NCBI GenBank assembly: GCA_038234815.1
Contig: JBBQSU010000124.1
Coordinates: 1 to 10,013, forward strand
DNA length: 10,013 nucleotides
Source: JBBQSU01 sp038234815
GTDB taxonomy: Bacteria; Planctomycetota; Phycisphaerae; Tepidisphaerales; Tepidisphaeraceae
Direction of reading: 5' to 3'
A model generated the notes under the pieces. That model worked only from the letters and a program-made list of their open reading frames with translations, had not been told where the DNA came from and searched no databases. This document shows positions 1 through 6,654 of the stretch, piece by piece. Each line of letters begins with the position of its first letter. Within the stretch, counting starts at the first letter, position 1. Both the position numbers and the translations under genes were made by a program.

Positions 1-2
1 CG

Positions 3-365
3 CTAGCCAGCAAGCACGAACCGTTCGTACAGCGTTTGGCCATTGGACTTGGCGCCGAGGAAATAGGCAGCGCCCGCTGGGCCGATTGCGGCGAAGGCGT
101 TGTGCAATTGCTGGATTTGCAGGTGCGGCGAGGACATCGTCGCAACGGCCTTGGCCGGGAACTGCTGCAAGAGGTGGTTCGCCAGGCCGCGACGTATAAC
201 CGCCTGAAGCGATGCGCCTTGCGGCGCCTGTGGATGCGCACCGACCAGCGGGCCGAGGTGATCGGCCGATCATTTCTGACTGGGCAGGGCTTTCATCATG
301 TCGCCACCATTACGGGCTTGCGACCTGGCGCAGACGATTTGATCTACGTTAAATCCATGGACTGA
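3..365 (+). CDS. GNAT-family N-acetyltransferase, 5' end outside window
   Basis: The frame is open from the first complete codon at position 3 and ends with TGA at 363-365. A TTG at 36 could start it, but the 109 residues from there are short for a GNAT domain (usually about 140-160), so the gene probably begins before the window. Seen, numbered from the TTG: a beta-strand LLDLQV (25-30) followed by the acetyl-CoA pyrophosphate loop RRNGLG (35-40), which fits the family R/Q-x-x-G-x-G/A signature, then a helix. Near the end, FLTGQGF (80-86) matches the usual C-terminal (F/Y)-x-x-x-GF element. These enzymes move an acetyl group from acetyl-CoA to an amine; the substrate cannot be read here. Only one base separates its stop from the solute-binding protein gene, so the two are probably co-transcribed and perhaps translationally coupled. 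Family confident; role unknown. Confidence 0.8.
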   Translation, partial: LASKHEPFVQRLAIGLGAEEIGSARWADCGEGVVQLLDLQVRRGHRRNGLGRELLQEVVRQAATYNRLKRCALRRLWMRTDQRAEVIGRSFLTGQGFHHVATITGLRPGADDLIYVKSMD

Positions 366-366
366 T

Positions 367-1749
367 ATGACCTTCACACCAGGAAAGCCTGTGTTTGCGC
401 TCCTTGTGCTGGCGCTGATCGCAGGAAGCATCGCCTGGTTGAGGCCGGCTGAATCGCGCGGCGATCTGGTGGTATGGGTTTTCGCCGACTCTCACGCACG
501 CAGCTATCGGGGGGATGGCGGACCGGCAACACGGCCGTCGCTGATCGACCAATACCGCAACAAAACCGGACGCAGGGTCAGCGTGAGATTGATTGGTGGC
601 CAGGCGATGCTCGTCCGGCTAAATGCGATCTTCGATCGAGATCAGCCCAGCCAAGACGTGCCCGACCTGGTGGAGCTGGAGATCAGCACCGCAGGGCGTT
701 TCTTTCGCCCGCCCGTCGATCGCATGGGCCTGCTGCCGTTGAATGACCTGCTCCATTCCGAGGGATGGGACGACCGATTGCTAAAAGCGCGCCTGGCGGC
801 CTGGAGCAAACAGGGCGTGATCTTCGGCGTGCCGCATGACGTGCATCCGGTAGCGATCGCCTATCGCAAGGACCTGTTTGATGAAGCGGGAGTCGATCTG
901 GCCGCTGCAATGGCCTGGCCCGATTTTCAGCAGAGATGCCTGCAATTTCAGGCGTATTGGCGAAGGCGTGGATATCCTGCCCGGCGAGCGATTGAGCTTC
1001 CGAGCCGATCCTCCGAATACGTCGCATGTATGTTGCTGCAACAGCACTTGAACCTGCTGGATTCGGAAAATCACAGTTCGCTGACCGATCCGCGAGTGGC
1101 CAGCGCGATCGAGTTCTATGCAAGGTGCGTGGCCGGTGTAGGTAAGATCGGCGGCGAGGCCACGCCCGGCGCGAACCTGTGGGTGCGCGATTTTGCACAA
1201 GGCGATTTATGCGCGCTGATATGCCCAGACTGGCGCTCAGGCTATTTGCCGGTCTTCGCCCCGGAATTGGCAGGAAAAGTGCGACTGATGCCGCTGCCCC
1301 GATTCGATCCCGCCGACGCCCCCACCGCCACGCTGGGCGGCACCATGATCGGTATTCCCCGCCAGGCCCGCGAGGTGGCAGCAGCGTGGGACCTGCTCAA
1401 GTTTCTCTATTTCTCTCCCGAGGGTTTGGAAGCGCGACTTGCGCACACGAAAATTCTGCCGCCCTTGAAGCAGACCTGGTCCGATCCAGTCTGGCATCAA
1501 CCTGACCCGTATTTCGGCGGGCAGAAAACGTCCGAACTGCATATCGAACTGGCAAAGCAACTGCCTGTGAGATTTGTCTCGCCATTTGCGGGGTTGGCCG
1601 GGCAGATACTGAATCAGGTGTTGAGCATGGCCGTAGACCAGGTGGAAACTGGCGACGAACGCGATCTCTCCGAAAAGATTCGCGCATGGTGCGAAAAGGG
1701 AGATCGTGAACTTCGCCGGCGGATCGAGTTTGCGACGTTTGAGAATTGA
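367..1749 (+). CDS. ABC transporter extracellular solute-binding protein (sugar type, family 1)
   Basis: This 460-residue protein should capture a substrate outside the membrane and deliver it to the two permeases encoded just downstream. Seen: a hydrophobic segment at about residues 9-25 after a short basic start, PDLVELE (99-105), FGVPHDVHPVAIAYRKDLF (153-171) and, further on, GGTMIGIP followed by a WDLLKFLYFSPEG stretch. All are typical of family 1 carbohydrate-binding lipoproteins of CUT1 transporters. There is no cysteine at the end of the hydrophobic segment, so it is not an evident lipoprotein. It may be a cleaved periplasmic protein (possible cut near residues 30-31) or stay anchored. 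The ATG at 367 lies one base after the preceding stop and has no strong Shine-Dalgarno sequence, which suggests coupled translation. The family points to sugars, oligosaccharides or glycerol-phosphate-like substrates; the true ligand is not readable. Confidence 0.9.
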   Translation: MTFTPGKPVFALLVLALIAGSIAWLRPAESRGDLVVWVFADSHARSYRGDGGPATRPSLIDQYRNKTGRRVSVRLIGGQAMLVRLNAIFDRDQPSQDVPDLVELEISTAGRFFRPPVDRMGLLPLNDLLHSEGWDDRLLKARLAAWSKQGVIFGVPHDVHPVAIAYRKDLFDEAGVDLAAAMAWPDFQQRCLQFQAYWRRRGYPARRAIELPSRSSEYVACMLLQQHLNLLDSENHSSLTDPRVASAIEFYARCVAGVGKIGGEATPGANLWVRDFAQGDLCALICPDWRSGYLPVFAPELAGKVRLMPLPRFDPADAPTATLGGTMIGIPRQAREVAAAWDLLKFLYFSPEGLEARLAHTKILPPLKQTWSDPVWHQPDPYFGGQKTSELHIELAKQLPVRFVSPFAGLAGQILNQVLSMAVDQVETGDERDLSEKIRAWCEKGDRELRRRIEFATFEN

Positions 1750-1752
1750 TGT

Positions 1753-2676
1753 GTGATGCTCAAGACCCTCTCGGCTCAACCTCGTATCAAAGCCTGGGGC
1801 ATCCAGCGGGCGGTCTCCAGCTACCTGTTTGTCGCGCCCTTCGTGATTTTGTTTAGCATTTTTACGCTGTATCCGCTCCTGCGGTCGCTTGTCCTCAGCT
1901 TTCATCAAACGCTCGGTGCCCGCGACGCGCGATACGTTGGCCTTGCCAATTACAGGTTCCTGCTCCAAGACCGCGTGTTCTGGCTGTCGGTCGTCAACAC
2001 TGTCGCTTATGCGATCGCGTTTCTCGCCATTCAGATTCCTGCGGCGATGGCTTTGGCGATCATGCTTAACGCCAAGCGCGTTCGTGCGAAGGCATTTTTC
2101 AGGCTGGCCTTCTTTTCCACCCATCTGGTTGGATCGGTGTTCGTGGCGGTGCTGTTCGCGCAGTTTCTCTCCCCGCGAAGTGGCTTGCTGAATCATGTTC
2201 TGGGTCTACTGGTCGGTCATAGGGTCGAGATCAACTGGCTGACTCGTCCCGAGCTTGCCATGCCGTCGGTTTTGCTCGCGGGGCTTTGGCTTTCCGTCGG
2301 CTATGCCATGATCTATTTCCTAGCGGCACTTCAGGCGGTGGACCTGGAACTGTATGAAGCCGCCGATGTGGACGGAGCAAGTCCCTGGGCAAAATTCTGG
2401 CACGTCACCCTCCCGGGAATTCGCCCGGTCCTGCTGTTTTTAATCCTCGTCGGCCTGATCGGCTCGCTCCAGCTCTTTGAACTGCCTTATGTGCTGTTCC
2501 AGCAATCTTCAGGCCCGGTCAGCGCGGCGCTCACCATGGTCATGTATCTCTTCCTCTTCGGCCTGGCCAATGGCGATCTCGGCTATGCCGCGGCCGTCGG
2601 GTGGATACTGGTCCTGATTATTGCCAGCGTGGCCGCGATTCAATTGCGCGTCAGTGGATTGCGGAAGGACGCATGA
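1753..2676 (+). CDS. ABC sugar transporter permease, MalF/UgpA type
   Basis: Integral inner-membrane subunit of the importer, 307 residues. Seen: a first membrane segment at about 22-45, further hydrophobic segments near 78-105, 115-140, 170-195, 225-245 and 280-297, and the cytoplasmic EAA loop at 202-221 (EAADVDGA, then LP) that docks the ATPase. The NYRFLLQD stretch at about 67-73 is common in this subfamily. The start could be GTG at 1753 or ATG at 1756; both are in frame and differ by one residue. The gene begins 3 to 6 bases after the solute-binding protein stop and its own stop overlaps the next ATG. With the MalG-type partner it forms the heterodimeric channel. MalF itself has a long extra periplasmic domain that is absent here, so UgpA/LacF-like describes it better. 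Confidence 0.92.
   Translation: MMLKTLSAQPRIKAWGIQRAVSSYLFVAPFVILFSIFTLYPLLRSLVLSFHQTLGARDARYVGLANYRFLLQDRVFWLSVVNTVAYAIAFLAIQIPAAMALAIMLNAKRVRAKAFFRLAFFSTHLVGSVFVAVLFAQFLSPRSGLLNHVLGLLVGHRVEINWLTRPELAMPSVLLAGLWLSVGYAMIYFLAALQAVDLELYEAADVDGASPWAKFWHVTLPGIRPVLLFLILVGLIGSLQLFELPYVLFQQSSGPVSAALTMVMYLFLFGLANGDLGYAAAVGWILVLIIASVAAIQLRVSGLRKDA
2663..2668 (+). promoter_or_regulatory. Ribosome binding site deciding the start of the second permease
   Basis: GGAAGG lies inside the 3' end of the first permease gene, four bases before the ATG at 2673. With the ATGA stop-start overlap, it supports translational coupling and the short start over the upstream in-frame codon at 2601. Confidence 0.6.
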
Positions 2677-3509
2677 AACGCCAGACCCCATTCACTCTCG
2701 TTCTGCACCTGATCCTGATTGGCACCGCGACCGTCAGCCTGCTCCCATTTCTCTGGCTTGCCTGCGCTTCGCTCAAGCGCTCTTCAGACCTCTTTGCTTA
2801 TGACTTTCTCCCTTGGGGTCATCTAAATCGACTCAGTTTCGAGAATTTCGTGGTGTTATTCCGCCGCGAAGCCTTCGCACGGTGGCTCGTGAATTCGCTG
2901 TTCGTCGCTTCCCTCCAAACCGTGCTCGTCCTCCTCCTCAGCAGTCTCGGCGGATTTGCCCTCTGCAAGTATTCCTTCAAGGGCAAACGACCGCTCATGT
3001 TGCTCATGCTTCTCACTCTTATGCTGCCGTCCCATGTGCTTCTGCCCAGCAGTTATGAACTGATGCGTCAACTTGGCTGGCTGAACACCTTCGCGGCCAT
3101 CATCGTGCCGGGATCGGTCAGCGTGTTTGGCATGTTCCTGTTCCGCCAGGCCATGCACGGCGTAAGTGACGAACTGCTGAACGCCGGCCGAATTGACGGC
3201 TGCAGCGAGCTTCGCTTGTGGTGGGATATCAGCCTGCCCATTGTCCGCCCGATGATCGGCGCGTTCACGCTGATGAGCTTCATCGGCTGCTGGAACAGCT
3301 TCCTATGGCCGCAAATCGTGCTTCAAGATGAGGCCCAATACACCCTGCCCATCGGCCTGGCCAATATGATGAGTCTGCCGGAATACCAGACCGAATACGG
3401 CGTGCTGATGAGCGGAACGCTGCTAAGCATCCTGCCCGTCATCATCCTGTTCTTTGGTCTTCAAAAGGATTTTGTGGCCGGCCTGGCAAGCGGAGCGGTC
3501 AAGGGATAG
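2673..3509 (+). CDS. ABC sugar transporter permease, MalG/UgpE type
   Basis: Second channel subunit of the importer, 278 residues from the ATG at 2673. I chose this start because ATGA overlaps the previous stop and GGAAGG lies four bases upstream (2663-2668); the longer open frame from 2601 would invade the previous gene. Seen: an N-terminal membrane segment at about 8-32, further segments near 72-98, 107-128, 138-160, 193-215 and 245-262, and the EAA-type loop at about 168-189 (LNAGRIDGC, ending ISLP). The carboxy end, GLQKDFVAGLASGAVKG, is the characteristic tail of CUT1 MalG-type permeases. It is the last gene of the transport unit. No ATP-binding subunit follows, because miaB begins on the other strand after 8 bases. 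Confidence 0.93.
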   Translation: MKRQTPFTLVLHLILIGTATVSLLPFLWLACASLKRSSDLFAYDFLPWGHLNRLSFENFVVLFRREAFARWLVNSLFVASLQTVLVLLLSSLGGFALCKYSFKGKRPLMLLMLLTLMLPSHVLLPSSYELMRQLGWLNTFAAIIVPGSVSVFGMFLFRQAMHGVSDELLNAGRIDGCSELRLWWDISLPIVRPMIGAFTLMSFIGCWNSFLWPQIVLQDEAQYTLPIGLANMMSLPEYQTEYGVLMSGTLLSILPVIILFFGLQKDFVAGLASGAVKG

Positions 3510-3517
3510 CCGGCAGT

Positions 3518-5038
3518 TCACGCGACAAGTTCGGCAAAAAGCGTCATGTTCTTCGCGTCGATGATTCGCACGTTCAGCAGTTGTCCTTTGATCAATGGAT
3601 CGGCATCAAACACCACCACCTGATCGCCGCGGGTCCGACCGATCATCTGCGTCCGCCGCTGTCCTTGCGCGCTTGTCCAACCCAGCTCGATCCGGCTTGA
3701 TGGATACGCGGCCTGCCGACTCACCAGCTTGCTCTGGCCTTCCACCATCACTTCAACTGTCCTCCCCACCATCTCCTGATTGTTGGCGATGCACACTTCC
3801 TGTTGCACCGCCAGCAGCGCGTTATTGCGAAGGCGCTTGACGTCCTCGGCAATGTCGTCAGCCAAGCGGTCGATCGCCGGGGTGCCCGGTCGCGGCGAAT
3901 ACTTGAAAATGAAGCTGTTCTTGAAGCGACACCTGCGGATCATTTCGGCGCACTGGTCAAACTCGGCTTGCGTTTCAGTCGGAAATCCCACGATAAAATC
4001 GCTGGCGAGGCTGACATCGGGCATAAACCCCCTCGCCCGTTCTACAAAATCATAGTAGGTTTCAGTCGTATACCCGCGATTCATCAGCTTCAGTATCCGG
4101 TTGCTGCCGTGCTGCGCCGGTGCGTGCAGATACCGGCAAACCCGCGCGCAGTCGCGCATGGCCTGCAAGGCTTCGTCCGAAAAATCCCGCGGAAAACTCG
4201 TGACAAACCGCAGCCGCGGCAGATGGGGAACCGCTTCGTGAATCTGATAAAGCAACTGTCCAAAGGTGATCGTGCGTCCGTCCGGTTGCTTATAGGCGTA
4301 GTGATTGATCGTCTGTCCCAGCAGTGTCACTTCCTTCACGCCGGCATCGGCCAGCCGCTTCACCTCGTCGATAATGTTTTGAGGCGGGCGATGAACTTCA
4401 GGGCCGCGGGTGAAGGGAACCACGCAGTAGGTGCAGAATTTGTCGCATCCGCGGGTGATTCGGACGTATGCTTGCGCGACGTCGTTTTCGGCAGCGATGC
4501 TACGCGATAGATCGAGCAATTCGAGGTGATCTTCGGCCGCGGCCAGGGTGCTGGACCGCCGAACACTGGACCCCATCAGCGCCACCTGGCGCGCCGGCGG
4601 GCTACCCACCGTCATGCCGGCAGTGCTTCCGGCGTTTAGCCGCAAGGCATCCGATCCGGCATCGAGCGACGCGTCCGTCGTGATAACCGCGTTATGCACC
4701 ATCGCTGCCAGCTTATCCAATTCGCCCGGCCCGCAGAGCAAATCAACATGAGGAAACTTGCTGAACAAATTCCCGCCGTCACGCTCGGCCATGCAGCCGA
4801 TCACGCCAATGACCAGTCCCGGCCGCTGCTGCTTGGCGCCGCGCAGCTCGCCAAGTCTCGACCACACCTTCTGCTCGGCGTGTTCCCGCACCGAACAGGT
4901 GTTGTAGAGAATCACGTCGGCCAGCGAGCGATCCTCGGTAGATTCAAATCCGCGCGCGTGCAACTGTCCGAGCACCAGTTCCGAATCCAGCACGTTCATC
5001 TGGCAGCCAAACGTTTCCATGTAAAGCATTCGCTTCAT
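3518..5038 (-). CDS. miaB: tRNA-2-methylthio-N6-dimethylallyladenosine synthase MiaB
   Basis: Radical-SAM enzyme that adds a methylthio group to N6-isopentenyl-A37 of tRNAs reading UNN codons. Seen in 506 residues: the N-terminal cluster cysteines C12 (ETFGCQMN), C48 (YNTCSVREHAE) and C82 (IGCMAER), the radical-SAM motif C198-x3-C202-x2-C205 (GCDKFCTYCVVP), LLGQTINHY (239-247), DFIVGFPTET, and a C-terminal TRAM-like RNA-binding region from about residue 430. The order and the short N-terminal spacing fit MiaB better than RimO or MtaB. I start at the ATG complementary to 5036-5038 (MKRMLYMETFGC) because family members begin just before this motif. The open frame runs on to 5212, but that stretch holds the tRNA-Glu promoter and the tRNA 5' end. 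Residues about 122-184 form an Ala/Ser/Gly-rich spacer about 40 residues longer than in E. coli MiaB. Convergent with the transporter unit. Confidence 0.96.
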   Translation of the reverse strand: MKRMLYMETFGCQMNVLDSELVLGQLHARGFESTEDRSLADVILYNTCSVREHAEQKVWSRLGELRGAKQQRPGLVIGVIGCMAERDGGNLFSKFPHVDLLCGPGELDKLAAMVHNAVITTDASLDAGSDALRLNAGSTAGMTVGSPPARQVALMGSSVRRSSTLAAAEDHLELLDLSRSIAAENDVAQAYVRITRGCDKFCTYCVVPFTRGPEVHRPPQNIIDEVKRLADAGVKEVTLLGQTINHYAYKQPDGRTITFGQLLYQIHEAVPHLPRLRFVTSFPRDFSDEALQAMRDCARVCRYLHAPAQHGSNRILKLMNRGYTTETYYDFVERARGFMPDVSLASDFIVGFPTETQAEFDQCAEMIRRCRFKNSFIFKYSPRPGTPAIDRLADDIAEDVKRLRNNALLAVQQEVCIANNQEMVGRTVEVMVEGQSKLVSRQAAYPSSRIELGWTSAQGQRRTQMIGRTRGDQVVVFDADPLIKGQLLNVRIIDAKNMTLFAELVA

Positions 5039-5150
5039 AATCCCACGCATTGTGTGCGGAACTGGCCTCAGGAACAATGCGACAACGAAAACTTCATCAC
5101 GATAAAGAAGGTTGCCCCAAAAAGTGACAGTGCCCCCCGGGCCAAAAAAC

Positions 5151-5179
5151 TTGACGCCGCTACCCCAGCCCCCCATAAT
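5151..5179 (+). promoter_or_regulatory. Sigma-70 type promoter of tRNA-Glu
   Basis: TTGACG (5151-5156) and CATAAT (5174-5179) are separated by exactly 17 bases; each box is one mismatch from consensus. Transcription would begin near 5186, about 19 bases before the mature tRNA. The A-run just upstream (5144-5149) could act as an UP-like element. The placement argues that the upstream extension of the miaB reading frame is not translated. Confidence 0.75.
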
Positions 5180-5204
5180 CCCGCTCCTCAAAACAGCCCC
5201 CGAC

Positions 5205-5277
5205 GCCCCCATCGTCTAGTGGCCCAGGACAGCCGGTTCTCAGCCGGCGAACAGGGGTTCGACTCCCCTTGGGGGTA
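5205..5277 (+). tRNA. tRNA-Glu (anticodon CTC)
   Basis: A full cloverleaf can be folded by hand over 73 bases. The acceptor is GCCCCCA (5205-5211) with TGGGGGT (5270-5276) and discriminator A73; the D stem is GTC/GAC with the GTCTAG start usual for tRNA-Glu. The anticodon stem is GCCGG/CCGGC (5232-5236, 5244-5248) around the loop TTCTCAG, giving anticodon CTC at 5239-5241. The variable loop has four bases (GAAC), and the T arm is AGGGG-TTCGACT-CCCCT. U13, G22, A46 and the missing base 47 agree with known glutamate identity features of E. coli. The CCA end is not encoded (the next bases are TTA), so it must be added. The first pair is G1-U72, a wobble, where E. coli tRNA-Glu has G-C. It should decode GAG, supplementing a TTC tRNA encoded elsewhere. 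Confidence 0.95.
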
Positions 5278-5280
5278 TTA

Positions 5281-5538
5281 GGTTTTCGCTACAGTATTTG
5301 CCATCGGATGCCAATTTTTACAGCTGAGCGATGTATCCCGTTAGGGTCGCTTTTTTTATGGGCGGCTGGGCAATACGGCATTTGCCGATAATCGCTAATG
5401 ACCAGTGACGGCTGCGCGTTACGCTCTATTTGATTCAGAGAGGCCCCCCGCCCGGTCGTCCCTGAATCCATCCTTAGAAAATCCGGCAAGCAGCCGCTCG
5501 ACCAACGGATCACACTGAGGTGCGGTGCGGGTTGGCCG
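5281..5538. other. Non-coding interval between tRNA-Glu and thiE, with hairpins
   Basis: No convincing gene is seen in these 258 bases. The left end holds the tRNA terminator. A second inverted repeat pairs GATTCAGAGA (5432-5441) with TCCCTGAATC (5459-5468) around a 17-base loop that is C-rich on the + strand and G-rich on the - strand; one pair is a G-T wobble. A 74-codon open frame on the - strand (5289-5513) crosses both structures and has no recognisable protein feature, so I do not call it. No copy of the tRNA 3' end, which would mark an integrated element, is visible. Confidence 0.6.
5327..5357 (+). terminator. Probable intrinsic terminator of tRNA-Glu
   Basis: AGCGA (5327-5331) pairs with TCGCT (5347-5351), with an inner CCC/GGG pairing (5337-5339, 5344-5346) around GTTA and a one-sided 5-base bulge. 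Seven T residues follow at 5351-5357. It lies 50 bases after the tRNA, on the same strand. The stem is short and bulged, so strength is uncertain. Confidence 0.55.
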
Positions 5539-6594
5539 TCACGCGGTTAGCCCACGGGTATTTAAGATGGACTTGAACGCGGCGGCGGCTTGGTGCGGGT
5601 CGGGGGCGCTGGCGATGGCGGCGGTGATGGCGATTGCGCCGATGCCTGTTTCCAGCACTTGCGGTAGGTGAGGCAAGGTGATTCCACCGATGGCGACGGC
5701 GGGCAGCGGCACTTCGGCAGCGACCTGTCGGGCGTAGGCTAACCCAGGAAGAATATCGCGCGGCTTTGTGGTGCTGGGGAACATCGGGCCGACGCCGATG
5801 TAATCGGCACCATCGCGCAGCGCCTGGCGGGCTTGTTCGATGCCGTGCGTGCTGACGCCGATGAGCTTGTCATTCCCTAGAAGCTTGCGGGCCTCGGTGC
5901 AGGGCAGATCGTCCTGGCCTAGATGCACGCCATCGGCGTCGGCCAACTGGCAGATGTCCACGCGGTCGTTGATGATGCTCAACACGCCGGCCCGGCGACA
6001 CAGTTGTACAAGAGTCTTTGCCCGGTGAAGCAGCTCTTTGCCATCCAGGTCCTTTTCACGGAGTTGGAGGCAATCGGCCCCACCGGCGATGGCCAGTTCG
6101 GCGGTTTCCAACCATGGGCGAGCACACAGCGACTCGGTGATAAGCACATAAAGCCGCACGCGTGCGAACGTGGCCGCTAGCGAAGGAAATGTCCGGGCCA
6201 GAGTTTGCTCTATGGCATAAAACCGGTACCGAACGCCCTCGATCTGGGCAGCTTTAAGGGAATCAGTGAGTTTAAGGATTTCTTCAACCGCGCGGAGGGC
6301 CTCGCCGAGGCGCTTCCCGCCTGCCGTCACCACCGCGGGCAGATCAGTCCGGTGCTGCTCGGTGGGAAGCGTGATTTGTGTTCCGACATCCCCGGGGGTA
6401 TCGCGGTGCAGGATGGCCGCAGACAGGAGGGGCTTGGTGATTGTGGCAAAATCGTGCCGCAAGGCTTTGATTGCCCCGCAAAGCACCTGGTCATTTAAGG
6501 CGAAGCGCGCGTAGTCTTCGAGCAAGCGCAATGCTTCCCGGGCGCGATTAGCGTTGGCATCGAGGATGCGAAAGGCATTTGCATTCATGTTCAT
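5539..6594 (-). CDS. thiE: Thiamine phosphate synthase with N-terminal ThiD2 domain (ThiD2-ThiE fusion)
   Basis: The 351-residue protein has two parts. Residues about 7-135 (ILDANANRAREALRLLEDYAR, ending FYAIEQTLAR) match the ThiD2-type domain, proposed to phosphorylate hydroxymethylpyrimidine phosphate. Residues about 147-345 are a ThiE barrel that joins HMP-pyrophosphate with thiazole phosphate to make thiamine phosphate. Motifs seen in the second part: QLREKD (177-182), NDR (209-211), DGVHLGQDD (221-229), the GVGPMFPSTTK phosphate loop (267-277) and AIGGI (301-305). The fusion puts successive steps of the pathway in one cytoplasmic polypeptide, and its length suits such fusions. The start may be the ATG at 6594 or the in-frame ATG two codons later (6588); neither has a Shine-Dalgarno site. 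It stands alone, with no other thiamine gene nearby and no room upstream for a TPP riboswitch. Gene name certain for the C-terminal half; the kinase role of the N-terminal half is inferred from the family. Confidence 0.95.
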   Translation of the reverse strand: MNMNANAFRILDANANRAREALRLLEDYARFALNDQVLCGAIKALRHDFATITKPLLSAAILHRDTPGDVGTQITLPTEQHRTDLPAVVTAGGKRLGEALRAVEEILKLTDSLKAAQIEGVRYRFYAIEQTLARTFPSLAATFARVRLYVLITESLCARPWLETAELAIAGGADCLQLREKDLDGKELLHRAKTLVQLCRRAGVLSIINDRVDICQLADADGVHLGQDDLPCTEARKLLGNDKLIGVSTHGIEQARQALRDGADYIGVGPMFPSTTKPRDILPGLAYARQVAAEVPLPAVAIGGITLPHLPQVLETGIGAIAITAAIASAPDPHQAAAAFKSILNTRGLTA

Positions 6595-6610
6595 GTGGCT
6601 TGAGAAATCG

Positions 6611-6639
6611 ATTATAAGAAGCCGCGTGACAAAATTAAA
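6611..6639 (-). promoter_or_regulatory. Candidate thiE promoter
   Basis: On the - strand a perfect TATAAT (complement of 6611-6616) lies 17 bases from a weak TTTAAT -35 (complement of 6634-6639). Transcription would start near 6604, leaving a leader of only about 10 bases before the first thiE ATG. The good -10 box is the main support; the -35 is poor. Confidence 0.45.
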
Positions 6640-6654
6640 ACAGGGCGCACATCC

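Noticed and set aside
1237..2196. Long - strand open frame (319 codons) opposite the solute-binding protein and first permease
   Set aside because: It spans two confidently identified + strand genes, its translation is highly charged and polar with no motif, and it is a typical shadow frame in G+C-rich DNA.
3803..4510. + strand open frame (235 codons) opposite miaB
   Set aside because: It is a shadow of miaB; the - strand translation carries all catalytic motifs.
5289..5513. 74-codon - strand open frame between the tRNA and thiE
   Set aside because: It crosses the tRNA terminator and a second hairpin, and has no ribosome site or recognisable protein character.
5205..5538. Possible integration site of a mobile element at the tRNA-Glu 3' end
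   Set aside because: No duplicate of the tRNA 3' end and no integrase gene is visible in the window; thiE and the other neighbours are ordinary chromosomal genes.
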